DNA from: Fidelibacterota bacterium
GTDB lineage: Bacteria; Fidelibacterota; Marinisomatia; SCGC-AAA003-L08; TS1B11
Assembly: GCA_022564085.1 (NCBI GenBank)
Contig: JADFMC010000076.1
Coordinates: forward strand, 1-8,410
Length of the DNA stretch: 8,410 nucleotides
Direction of reading: 5' to 3'
This document shows, piece after piece, positions 1-6,452 of the stretch. The notes beneath the pieces were generated by a model. It had not been told where the DNA came from, ran no database searches, and was given only the letters and a program-made list of their open reading frames with translations. How positions within the stretch are numbered: the stretch's first letter is position 1; each line of letters opens with the position of its first letter. A program made the position numbers and the translations under genes.

Positions 1-565
1 CAAGCTGGTTTTCATCCAGGTCCAGGCTGCGCACTGTGCGGCCCTGATCCAGCCCCTCCAGCACCAGGTCCCAGATCAGCGCTTCCTTGGCGGCTTCCTT
101 ATCTCCGGTGCGGGCGCCTTTTTGCACCCTTTGATGGCGGCGGCCGGCGGTCTCCAGGTCCTTCAGCAGCAGTTCAGTGGTCACCAGCTCCGCATCGCGC
201 AGCGGATCGAGGGAGCCCTCTACATGGGTCACGTCCGGGTCCTCGAAGCAACGCACCACGTGCACCAGCGCCTCCACCTCCCGGATGCGCCCCAGAAACT
301 TGTTGCCCAGCCCCTCGCCTTTGCTGGCGCCGCGCACCAGTCCGGCAATGTCCACAAACTCCACCACCGTTGGCGTGATCTTGGGCGACTTGAAAATGGC
401 AGCCACCTGATCCAGGCGACTGTCGGGCACCGCCACCACGCCGGTATTGGGATCGATGGTGCAAAAAGGGTAGCTCTCCGCCGGCACTTGAGCGGCGGTG
501 AGGGCGTTAAAAATGGTGGACTTGCCGGCGTTGGGCAAGCCGATGATGCCGCATTGCAGGGCCAT
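1..565 (-). CDS. ychF: YchF/OLA1-type P-loop NTPase, N-terminal part (partial)
   Basis: The minus strand reads MALQCGIIGLPNAGKSTIFN from an ATG at 565 and stays open to the left edge, giving 188 residues of a family usually about 363 long; the C-terminal half, including the TGS domain, lies outside. The P-loop is GLPNAGKST at residues 9-17, the G3 switch is DIAG at 72-75 followed by LVRGASKGEGLGNKFL, and the family-typical HVVRCFED is at 102-109. YchF is a conserved cytosolic NTPase of the Obg-related group that binds ribosomes, hydrolyses ATP in preference to GTP and is linked to translation and oxidative-stress responses. It is divergent from the fabL-like gene, with 145 bp between the two starts. 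No strong Shine-Dalgarno precedes the ATG, but the start matches the family N-terminus. Identification is by sequence recognition and is very secure. Confidence 0.96.
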   Translation of the reverse strand, partial: MALQCGIIGLPNAGKSTIFNALTAAQVPAESYPFCTIDPNTGVVAVPDSRLDQVAAIFKSPKITPTVVEFVDIAGLVRGASKGEGLGNKFLGRIREVEALVHVVRCFEDPDVTHVEGSLDPLRDAELVTTELLLKDLETAGRRHQRVQKGARTGDKEAAKEALIWDLVLEGLDQGRTVRSLDLDENQL

Positions 566-710
566 GGCGGACCAAATTTAGGCCGCTAAGGAACGGAGTT
601 GGTAGATAAGCGGCTGTGTCAGCTATGAATGCCGAACTGGAACAATCCCGTGAAAACGGCTTAAATTACCCGGTGCTACAACAATGCAATCAAAGCGAGA
701 GGAGAGATAG
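566..710. promoter_or_regulatory. Divergent intergenic region between ychF and the fabL-like gene
   Basis: These 145 bp must hold the upstream signals of both divergent genes. On the plus strand AGGAG at 700-704, six bases before the ATG at 711, is a clear ribosome-binding site for the reductase gene. I could not find a well-spaced -35/-10 pair for either direction; the AT-richer stretch around 650-690 is the best place to look. No hairpin terminator or riboswitch-like structure was recognised. Confidence 0.5.
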
Positions 711-1493
711 ATGTCGGACTGGGCTGTAATACTGGGCGCCTCCAGCGGTTTTGGAGCCGCCACTGCCATCGAACTGGCCCGGGCCGGTATAAATATCGCC
801 GGAGTTCACCTGGACCGCCGCGCCACCCTGCCCCAGGTCCAGGAGGTCATCGAAGAGATTCAAGCCACCGGGGTGGAAGTAGAATTTTTTAATCGCAATG
901 CCGCTAAGTCCGAAACCCGCCAGGAAGTTATTTCCCGGCTCCAGGAGTTGTCCGGGGAAGACGGCCGGGTGAAGATCCTGTTGCATTCCCTGGCGTTCGG
1001 AGTGCTGAAACCGGTGATTGCCACCGATACTGATGAAGCGCTGGATCAAGCGCAATTGGAACTCACACTCAATGTCATGGCCAGCAGCCTTATTTTCTGG
1101 GCTCAGGACTTTTTAGGGGCTGGTCTGCTCAAGCGGGGCAGCCAGATTTTTGCCATGACGTCATCCGGTGGGCATAGCCAGTGGCCCAATTACGGCGCGG
1201 TATCGGCGGCCAAGGCGGCCCTGGAATCGTATATCCGGCAGCTGGCTGTGGAGCTGGCGCCGGCCGGTATCGCAGCCAACTGTATCCAGGCCGGGGTGAC
1301 CGATACAGCCGCCCTGCGCAAGATTCCCGGCAGCCAGGGTATGCTCGATCTGGCCCTGAGCCGCAACCCCCATGCCCGCCTGACCGAGCCCCCGGATGTG
1401 GCCCGGGCCATCCGCCGGCTGGGACTGACTGAGAGCAGCTGGATGACAGGTAACGTCATTAGGGTCGATGGCGGCGAGGACATTACGGCCTAA
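711..1493 (+). CDS. fabL: SDR-family enoyl-ACP reductase, FabL-like
   Basis: A 260-residue short-chain dehydrogenase/reductase. The Rossmann dinucleotide-binding motif is GASSGFG at residues 9-15. The active-site tyrosine and lysine are Y161 and K168 (NYGAVSAAKAAL), a Tyr-x6-Lys spacing typical of enoyl-ACP reductases FabI and FabL rather than the Tyr-x3-Lys of ordinary SDRs. HSLAFGVLKPV at 92-102 resembles the NNAASGVLRPV segment of Bacillus FabL, and the tail GNVIRVDGGEDI matches the usual SDR C-terminus. The likely role is the last, NAD(P)H-dependent reduction of trans-2-enoyl-ACP in fatty-acid elongation, in the cytosol. AGGAG six bases upstream supports the ATG. The gene stands alone, divergent from ychF and convergent with fetB 16 bp away. 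The SDR fold is certain; FabL specificity is inferred from motif and resemblance, and another SDR reductase role remains possible. Confidence 0.82.
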   Translation: MSDWAVILGASSGFGAATAIELARAGINIAGVHLDRRATLPQVQEVIEEIQATGVEVEFFNRNAAKSETRQEVISRLQELSGEDGRVKILLHSLAFGVLKPVIATDTDEALDQAQLELTLNVMASSLIFWAQDFLGAGLLKRGSQIFAMTSSGGHSQWPNYGAVSAAKAALESYIRQLAVELAPAGIAANCIQAGVTDTAALRKIPGSQGMLDLALSRNPHARLTEPPDVARAIRRLGLTESSWMTGNVIRVDGGEDITA

Positions 1494-1509
1494 CGGCGGC
1501 AGGCCGGAG

Positions 1510-2304
1510 CTAATCCCCCGGCAATAGTTCCCAGCGCACCTGCCAGCGCCGGTTCACCAGCTGGCGGCTGAGCAAAGTCGTGGAGATCACGCCGCTCACC
1601 ACCCCGGTGGCAATCCACATCATCATGATCACGATCTGAATCTTGATCGCCTCCATCGGTGGCGTGCCGGCCAGGATTTGCCCGGTCATCACACCTGGCA
1701 GCTGCACCAGCCCCACCGTCATCAAGGCGTTGATGGCCGGGATCAGGGCACTGGAGACAGCGCTCTTGAACACCGGGTGCAGGGCTTGTGACGGAGGCGC
1801 CGCCAATGACAGGGCCGTCTCCACCTCGTCCCGCCTCAGCCGCAGTTCGCTCAGGAAGCGATCAGCCGACAGCGAGATCACATTCAGGCTGTTGCCCAAC
1901 ACCATGCCCGTGAGCGGGATGGTAATCACCAGGCTGTGCCACGGCTCGGGCCTGATGATCAGGGCCACGACCACCGCCGTGCTAAGTGCCAGAGCCGCCG
2001 ACAGCGAAACGAAAGCAATCAGGTAAAACCGGGGTATGCGGACCTGCTGCCGCCGCACCGCTTCCCAGGCGGCCACCGCCAGCATTGCCAGCGCCACGGC
2101 TGCAAAAACCGATAGGGATGTGGACAGAAAAAGGAAATTTAGGGCGTAACCGATCAGCGTCAGCTGCACGAAGGTGCGTACCGTCCCCAGCGCCAGGCTC
2201 TTCTCGATCCCCAGCCCCTTTAACCGGGCCACCGCGATGGCCAGCGCCATGAGCAGCAATGACAATAAAACGTCTGTGAAACTCAGGTCGTAGGGCTGTG
2301 TCAA
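1510..2304 (-). CDS. fetB: FetB-type iron-export ABC transporter permease (UPF0014)
   Basis: A 264-residue polytopic membrane protein with about seven hydrophobic segments (roughly residues 8-27, 36-60, 64-82, 97-117, 125-146, 186-212 and 222-246). Family hallmarks are ALGTVRTFVQLTLIGYALNF at 38-57, PLTGMVLGNSLN at 130-141 and QLPGVMTGQILAG at 201-213; E. coli FetB (YbbM) is 259 residues. It should form the inner-membrane part of FetAB, which exports iron and protects against peroxide stress in E. coli. The start is TTG at 2304, not ATG: TTGA overlaps the fetA stop by 4 bp and GAGG lies a few bases upstream, so the two are translationally coupled; the next in-frame ATG, at residue 19, would cut the first membrane segment. 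Substrate is inferred from the family. The gene ends 16 bp from the convergent fabL-like gene. Confidence 0.9.
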   Translation of the reverse strand: MTQPYDLSFTDVLLSLLLMALAIAVARLKGLGIEKSLALGTVRTFVQLTLIGYALNFLFLSTSLSVFAAVALAMLAVAAWEAVRRQQVRIPRFYLIAFVSLSAALALSTAVVVALIIRPEPWHSLVITIPLTGMVLGNSLNVISLSADRFLSELRLRRDEVETALSLAAPPSQALHPVFKSAVSSALIPAINALMTVGLVQLPGVMTGQILAGTPPMEAIKIQIVIMMMWIATGVVSGVISTTLLSRQLVNRRWQVRWELLPGD

Positions 2305-2945
2305 GATACCTCGCGCAATTGTCCTCCGGCCAGTTCCAGTATCGTCTGTCCCAGCCGCTGGGCGTGGGAACGGCGGTGGGTGACCATAATGGTAAGCAGC
2401 CCCTCGTCCCGGCTGATGCCCGCCACCAGGTCCAGCACCTTGATGGCGGTGTCGTCATCCAGGGCCGCCGTAGGCTCATCCAACAAAAGAACCTCCGGCT
2501 GTGTAATCAGGGTACGAGCCAGGCACACCCGCTGCTGTTGGCCCACGCTCAGGCTGGTCACCTGTCGATCCAGCAAATCAGAATCCAGATGCACCTGCTC
2601 CAATTGTCCCGCGAAATCCAGCCCATCACGATCGCTCAAATGGGCGGCGAAAGATAAGTTGTCCCGCACCGTGGGTCCCACGAAGGCCGGTTTCTGGAAT
2701 TGCAGGGCGATCCGCCTCCGTAACCTGGCCGGCGGCAGTGCGGTTATGTCCGTGCCGTCTAGTGAAATGGCGCCCCGGTCGATGGGCAGTAGGTTGTTTA
2801 GTACTTTCAGAAGGGTGGTCTTGCCGGTGCCGGATTCTCCCTGGATTGCATAGCACTGGGCCGGCTGGAATGTGTAGGAGCAGTCACGCAGAATGCCGGC
2901 GCCGTCACCGGGGTAGGATTGCCACACCGCCTCCAGTGTCAGCAT
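2301..2945 (-). CDS. fetA: FetA-type ABC transporter ATP-binding protein
   Basis: A 214-residue ABC ATPase with all nucleotide-binding motifs: Walker A GESGTGKTT at residues 36-44 (Lys42), Q-loop glutamine near 82-84 in LQFQKPAF, signature LSVGQQQR at 132-139 (V and Q variants of LSGGQ), Walker B LLLDEP at 153-158 with catalytic Glu157, and H-loop His190 in VTHRR. It should power the FetB permease at the cytoplasmic face of the inner membrane. The assignment as FetA rather than a generic ABC ATPase rests on the 4-bp overlap with fetB and similar length to E. coli FetA (225 residues). It begins six bases after the stop codon of the lipoprotein gene, so the three genes are probably one transcript. 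No strong Shine-Dalgarno is visible before the ATG at 2945, suggesting translation is coupled to the gene upstream. Confidence 0.9.
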   Translation of the reverse strand: MLTLEAVWQSYPGDGAGILRDCSYTFQPAQCYAIQGESGTGKTTLLKVLNNLLPIDRGAISLDGTDITALPPARLRRRIALQFQKPAFVGPTVRDNLSFAAHLSDRDGLDFAGQLEQVHLDSDLLDRQVTSLSVGQQQRVCLARTLITQPEVLLLDEPTAALDDDTAIKVLDLVAGISRDEGLLTIMVTHRRSHAQRLGQTILELAGGQLREVS

Positions 2946-2951
2946 GGCGCG

Positions 2952-3347
2952 TCAGAACGACTGGGTGCCGCTCGGGGTGGAAAGCGATTCCAGGTCGCCT
3001 CGCTGGCGGATCAACTCCTGCAGCTCGTAGTTTTCCGGTGTGGGATGCAGTTCGAAGGTCTTGCGGGCTTCCACCAACGCCATCTCGTACCACTGCTTGC
3101 TGGTATAGGCTATGGCCAATCCCCGGTGGGCCCGGGCCACCAGCCCCACTTCATCACGATTCATGCGCCGCGGGTCGGCTGGGGCCACCCGGATCGCTTC
3201 CTTGAACTCCAGGATGGAGTCGTCCACCAAGCCCTTTTCATAGTACCACTGGCCCAGGTCCACGTGCCGCTGGGGGTCTTGGCCGCAGCCTAGAGCCAGC
3301 AGCAATCCAAAGTACAGTGGAATATATGCGGCGAGGGGTTTGATCAT
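2952..3347 (-). CDS. Small putative lipoprotein with TPR-like repeats
   Basis: A 131-residue protein starting MIKPLAAYIPLYFGLLLALG and then Cys21. The basic start, hydrophobic core and ALGC look like a signal peptidase II site, though Ala rather than Leu at -3 makes it imperfect. The mature part has two TPR-like helical hairpins: about residues 29-58 (LGQWYYEKGLVDDSILEFKEAI) and 70-101 (ARAHRGLAIAYTSKQWYEMA). The frame stays open upstream to an ATG at 3539, but that extension (many Cys and Trp, no domain) looks non-coding, and the signal peptide fixes the start at 3347. No clear Shine-Dalgarno is seen. It is first in an apparent operon with fetA and fetB. TPR repeats usually mediate protein contacts; a link to the transporter is only suggested by position. 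The function is unknown. Confidence 0.78.
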   Translation of the reverse strand: MIKPLAAYIPLYFGLLLALGCGQDPQRHVDLGQWYYEKGLVDDSILEFKEAIRVAPADPRRMNRDEVGLVARAHRGLAIAYTSKQWYEMALVEARKTFELHPTPENYELQELIRQRGDLESLSTPSGTQSF

Positions 3348-3500
3348 GACATAGGCTGTATATGATTGGCGTTGATACGACGGGAAGTTTGTGGCGGGAA
3401 AGGGAAAATGCAAGCACAAATCGAAGGTTCGTGACAGATGTTCGTAAGGGCCGGCCGTAACTGCGGTATTTCCGCTAACGAGTATGATCCGCCAGCAGCA

Positions 3501-3535
3501 TGCTCCCATTATTTGGGAGCACCACGGGAGCACCA
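3501..3535. repeat. Hairpin followed by tandem GGGAGCACCA repeats
   Basis: In the 240-bp gap between grxD and the lipoprotein gene (3348-3587), TGCTCCCA at 3501-3508 and TGGGAGCA at 3514-3521 form an 8-bp perfect stem around a TTATT loop. The right arm runs into GGGAGCACCA, present at 3515-3524 and again at 3526-3535, and the 9-mer GGGAGCACC recurs at 3601-3609 inside the 3' end of grxD. There is no T-run on either side in either direction, so this is not a textbook intrinsic terminator, although it lies where grxD transcription would end. The rest of the gap holds no gene I can support; it must contain the promoter of the lipoprotein-fetAB operon, which I could not place. Confidence 0.55.
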
Positions 3536-3587
3536 GCAATTGGTTGGATTAGAGATTATCGGGAGTTAGAATGTTGGGATATACCGC

Positions 3588-3914
3588 TCACTCCCCGTTA
3601 GGGAGCACCGCCCGTTCCAGGACTGGCAGCAGTTTGCCCCGCTGGTGCAGCTCCAGAATGATATCCGAGCCACCGACGAGTTCGCCGTTGACGAACAGCT
3701 GCGGGATGGTGGGCCAGTTGGAATATTCGGATAGTCTGACCCGGATCTCCGGGTCAACGAGTATGTTCACATCCTGGTATTCCACTCCGTATTGGGCCAG
3801 CACCTGCACCACGGCATTGGAGAAACCGCACATGGGCGCGCCCTTGGTACCATTCATGTAAAGGATCATAGGGTTCGTTTTAATGTCGTGTTTAATCTGC
3901 TCTCCTAACTCCAT
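3588..3914 (-). CDS. grxD: Monothiol glutaredoxin, CGFS type (Grx4/GrxD family)
   Basis: A 108-residue single-domain protein, near the usual size (E. coli GrxD is 115). The active site is CGFS at residues 29-32, preceded by MNGTKGAPM at 20-28, whose Lys24 is the conserved glutathione-contacting lysine. WPTIPQLFVNGELVGGSDI at 67-85 contains the cis-proline TIPQ motif and the GGSD glutathione site. CGFS glutaredoxins bind a bridging [2Fe-2S] cluster with glutathione and act in the cytosol as Fe-S carriers and iron sensors, often with BolA proteins; no bolA gene is visible here. GGAGG at 3923-3927 (read on the minus strand), eight bases from the ATG, is a strong ribosome-binding site. The gene lies upstream of and on the same strand as the lipoprotein-fetAB operon, but the 240-bp gap with a hairpin suggests separate transcription. 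Identification is very secure. Confidence 0.95.
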   Translation of the reverse strand: MELGEQIKHDIKTNPMILYMNGTKGAPMCGFSNAVVQVLAQYGVEYQDVNILVDPEIRVRLSEYSNWPTIPQLFVNGELVGGSDIILELHQRGKLLPVLERAVLPNGE

Positions 3915-4123
3915 AATAGGTTCCTCCCGTGGTGCCTATATATACGACATTTATGGCCCTATATGCCAGCTCCCGCGGAATGATGGAGCGCTCCACCACG
4001 TTGATCGGGTTTGCTTCCCCTAACGGTGCACCACCGTGTAGCGTTTCAGCTCGCCGATGGCCTTGGCTTATATAGCTCTTTTGGGTACGGTCCGGTACGT
4101 TCCGAATATAATATCCCACAGGG
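3915..4123 (-). promoter_or_regulatory. grxD leader and left flank of the IS21 element; no gene
   Basis: These 209 bp lie between the grxD start and the IS21 left end. They contain the grxD ribosome-binding site and an AT-rich TATATATA at 3937-3944 that could be a -10 element; the best -35 match (CTGGCA on the minus strand, near 3964-3969) is poorly spaced, so the promoter is tentative. A minus-strand open frame at 3892-4119 runs into grxD and has no recognisable domain; I do not consider it a gene. No frame shows the missing C-terminus of the truncated integrase found beyond the IS. ACGACATTTA at 3944-3953 repeats the IS21 outer end sequence at 4130-4139. Confidence 0.4.
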
Positions 4124-4171
4124 TGATTGACGACATTTAGAACTCCCTATTGGCGACAATTAAAATTCCCG
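4124..4171 (+). repeat. IS21 left end (IRL) with two internal repeats
   Basis: The 48-bp left end ends in the perfect inner repeat GCGACAATTAAAATTCCCG (4153-4171). Within it a 14-bp unit occurs twice at a 23-bp spacing: ATTGACGACATTTA at 4126-4139 and ATTGGCGACAATTA at 4149-4162, matching at 12 of 14 positions. Multiple terminal repeats of this kind are known transposase-binding sites in IS21-family elements. Confidence 0.85.
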
Positions 4172-4195
4172 TTTTTTGACGGAGGATTTTAATCT

Positions 4196-4226
4196 ATCCG
4201 GATATAACTAATTAGGAGATCCGGAT
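4196..4226 (+). promoter_or_regulatory. Two ATCCGGAT palindromes around the istA ribosome-binding site
   Basis: The perfect 8-bp palindrome ATCCGGAT occurs at 4196-4203 and 4219-4226, 23 bp apart; the second covers the first two bases of the istA start codon at 4225 and the AGGAGA ribosome-binding site (4214-4219) lies between them. TTGACG at 4176-4181 and TATAAC at 4203-4208 resemble -35 and -10 elements but are 21 bp apart, too far for a good promoter. An operator role for the palindromes, or pairing in the mRNA that would hide the ribosome-binding site, is inference. Confidence 0.4.
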
Positions 4227-5709
4227 GGTAAGTGATCGACAAGTAAGGAGATTGATAAAGATGTTGCAGAGAAGCAAGAATCTGAGTGTTGCCGCGGCCT
4301 GTGCGGGAATGGACGAAAAGACAGCCCGTAAATATAGGGATTTGGGCAAGCTGCCCAGTGAAGTCAAGGTGGAGCATTCCTGGCGCACTCGCCCGGATCC
4401 TTTTAGGGATGTCTGGGGAGAAGTGAAGAAGAAGCTTGAAAATAACCCCGGCTTGGAGGCTATGACGCTGTTTGCGTATTTACAGCGGGAGTATCCCGGT
4501 CGTTACAGCGATGGCATGTTAAGGACCCTGCAGCGACGCATCAAGCGATGGCGTGCTCTGGAAGGCCCATCCAAGGAAGTGTTTTTTCCACAGGAGCATT
4601 ATCCGGGGGAACTGTGCCAGTCAGATTTTACCCATCTTTCGTCGTTGGGTATAACGCTAGCCGGCCGCCCTTTCAAACACCTGCTCTATCACTTTGTTCT
4701 GACCTATTCAAACTGGGAAACGGGCTCGGTATGTTATTCGGAAAGTTTTGAATCATTGAGCGAAGGTATGCAGAATGCCTTGTGGGAATTAGGCGCTGTT
4801 CCCCAAGACCATCGCACGGACCGGCTGACAGTGGCGGTAAACAAGACCACCAATCCCGAAGAGTTTACGGCCAGATACCGGGCGCTGCTGAAACATTACG
4901 AACTTAACGGACGCAAGATCCAGGCCGGAAAGCCCAATGAGAACGGCGATGTGGAACAGCGTCACTATCGTTTCAAACGAGCTTTGGATCAGGCCCTGAT
5001 CCTGCGCGGGTCCCGGGATTTTGAGAGTGTCAGGGAGTACGGCGCGTTCTTGAAGCAGCTGTTTGGCCAGTTGAATCGGGGACGCCGGGAGCGTTTTCAG
5101 GAAGAGCTGGAAGTTCTTCACTCCCTACCCGAACGGCGCCTGGAATCCTGCAAGCGCCTACGGGTGAAAGTAGGTCCCAGCAGCACAATACGAGTTAATC
5201 ATAATGTATACTCGGTCAACAGCAGGCTGATCGGTGAAAGGGTCGATATCCGTCTGTATATCGATCATCTGGAGGTATGGTATGCCCAGCGGCGGGTGGA
5301 AAAAATCCCCCGGTTGCGTGGAGAAAGTCGTCATCGCATCAACTACCGCCATGTTATCGACTGGTTGGTCCGCAAGCCTGGCGCTTTCGAGAACTACCGT
5401 TATCGCCAGGACTTGTTTCCCAGCACCCATTTTCGTCTGGCCTATGACCTGCTGAAGAAAACAGCTCCCTCAAGGTTCCACAAGGAATACTTGAAAATAC
5501 TGCACCTTGCCGCCAGAGAAAGTGAGTCTTTGGTGGAATCGGCTATCAGGCATTTACTTGAGGCCGGCGAACCGGTCAGCTACGAAGCGGTGGCCCAGTT
5601 GGTTAAAGCCGGTAATCCGGATCAGAGGACAGCAGTCCAGGATGTTCTGATCCCCGCCGTGGATCTCGGTTTATATGACCGCCTGCTTCATCAGGAGGTC
5701 CGGCCATGA
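4225..5709 (+). CDS. istA: IS21-family transposase IstA
   Basis: A 494-residue DDE transposase, full length for the family. The N-terminus (about residues 5-45, with SVAAACAGMDEKTARKYRDL) is the helix-turn-helix typical of IstA. The catalytic core has Asp134 in CQSDFTHL, Asp199 in HRTDRL and Glu244 in NGDVEQRH, which I take as the DDE triad. A C-terminal beta-rich region follows at about 313-370 (NHNVYSVNSRLIGERVDIRL). It cuts and joins element ends during transposition, working with the ATPase IstB. The ATG at 4225 is supported by AGGAGA five bases upstream. The stop overlaps the istB start by 4 bp (ATGA). No frameshift or premature stop is visible. Confidence 0.96.
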   Translation: MVSDRQVRRLIKMLQRSKNLSVAAACAGMDEKTARKYRDLGKLPSEVKVEHSWRTRPDPFRDVWGEVKKKLENNPGLEAMTLFAYLQREYPGRYSDGMLRTLQRRIKRWRALEGPSKEVFFPQEHYPGELCQSDFTHLSSLGITLAGRPFKHLLYHFVLTYSNWETGSVCYSESFESLSEGMQNALWELGAVPQDHRTDRLTVAVNKTTNPEEFTARYRALLKHYELNGRKIQAGKPNENGDVEQRHYRFKRALDQALILRGSRDFESVREYGAFLKQLFGQLNRGRRERFQEELEVLHSLPERRLESCKRLRVKVGPSSTIRVNHNVYSVNSRLIGERVDIRLYIDHLEVWYAQRRVEKIPRLRGESRHRINYRHVIDWLVRKPGAFENYRYRQDLFPSTHFRLAYDLLKKTAPSRFHKEYLKILHLAARESESLVESAIRHLLEAGEPVSYEAVAQLVKAGNPDQRTAVQDVLIPAVDLGLYDRLLHQEVRP

Positions 5710-6452
5710 TCCACAAGGAACTCACTACTGTTTTAAAGGAACTGCACCTGCCGAATGTCAGGGAAAGCTATCAGGAGATAGCCAATGACGCCGTGCGGGA
5801 ATCCCTGAGTTATGAGCAGTTCCTGTTGACCCTGATGGAACGGGAACTGGAACAAAGAAGGGCCAATCGCATTCAGCGGCTGTTGAGAGAATCCCGCCTG
5901 CCGCTCGAGAAAAGCTTGCCGGCCTTCGACCGCAAGCGACTGCCGGAAAAGGTGGATCGCCTGGTGGCAGTGCTGTTGTCCGGCAACTTCATGGACCAGA
6001 ATGAGAATGTTCTGGCATTCGGTAATCCCGGCAGCGGGAAAACTCACCTCCTATGCGCCATCGGCCAGGAGATGATCCACCGGCACGGTCGGCGGGTGTT
6101 GTTTACTCCCTGCAATATCCTGGTGCAGAACCTGCTCATCTCCAAAAGAGACTTGAAACTTTCCAATCATTTAAGGAAATTGTCCAGGTATGACGCCATC
6201 ATCATCGATGATATCGGCTATGTCCAGCAGAGCCGGGAAGAAATGGAAGTGCTGTTTACGCTTCTGGCCGACTGCTATGAACGGACCAGCATCATGATCA
6301 GTAGCAACCTGCCCTTCTCAGAATGGGAGAAAATCTTCAAAGACCCCATGACCACTGCCGCCGCTATCGATCGCCTGGTCCATCATAGCGTCATTTTAGA
6401 ACTGAACATACCAAGCTATAGACTGGAGATATCTATGAAAAACAGACCATGA
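5706..6452 (+). CDS. istB: IS21-family helper ATPase IstB
   Basis: A 248-residue AAA+ ATPase of the DnaC/IstB group. Walker A is GNPGSGKT at residues 106-113 (Lys112), Walker B is AIIIDDIGY at 164-172 with Asp168 and Asp169, a sensor-1-like Asn is in ISSNLPF near 201, and IDRLVHHS at 221-228 carries the conserved C-terminal arginine. The N-terminal 75 residues (LKELHLPNVRESYQEIANDA and the following Arg/Glu-rich helices) are the IstB helical domain. IstB assembles on DNA, helps choose the target and stimulates IstA. AGGAGGT at 5693-5699 gives a very strong ribosome-binding site, and the start overlaps the istA stop as ATGA, so the pair is coupled. The 3' end overlaps the antisense, read-through tail of the broken integrase frame, an accident of the insertion. 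Confidence 0.96.
   Translation: MIHKELTTVLKELHLPNVRESYQEIANDAVRESLSYEQFLLTLMERELEQRRANRIQRLLRESRLPLEKSLPAFDRKRLPEKVDRLVAVLLSGNFMDQNENVLAFGNPGSGKTHLLCAIGQEMIHRHGRRVLFTPCNILVQNLLISKRDLKLSNHLRKLSRYDAIIIDDIGYVQQSREEMEVLFTLLADCYERTSIMISSNLPFSEWEKIFKDPMTTAAAIDRLVHHSVILELNIPSYRLEISMKNRP

Noticed and set aside
174..464. Other open frames across the ychF region on both strands
   Set aside because: They are shadows of ychF, whose P-loop and switch motifs are unmistakable in the minus-strand frame that runs off the left edge.
3501..3521. Intrinsic terminator for grxD
   Set aside because: The stem is good but no U-run follows in either direction, so I list it only as a hairpin.
3348..3539. N-terminal extension of the lipoprotein frame to an ATG at 3539
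   Set aside because: The extension has no domain, is rich in Cys and Trp, and would bury the signal peptide that starts at 3347.
3892..4119. Minus-strand open frame of 75 residues upstream of and overlapping grxD
   Set aside because: No recognisable domain, overlaps the grxD ribosome-binding site and start, and its composition looks like leader DNA. Other frames of the same region contain stops and no integrase or BolA motifs.
3915..4123. Riboswitch or T-box in the grxD leader
   Set aside because: Short G-rich pieces resemble such motifs, but no conserved core or plausible overall fold was found.
4176..4208. Standard sigma-70 promoter for istA (TTGACG and TATAAC)
   Set aside because: The spacing is 21 bp, outside the usual 16-18, and no better -10 lies at the right distance.
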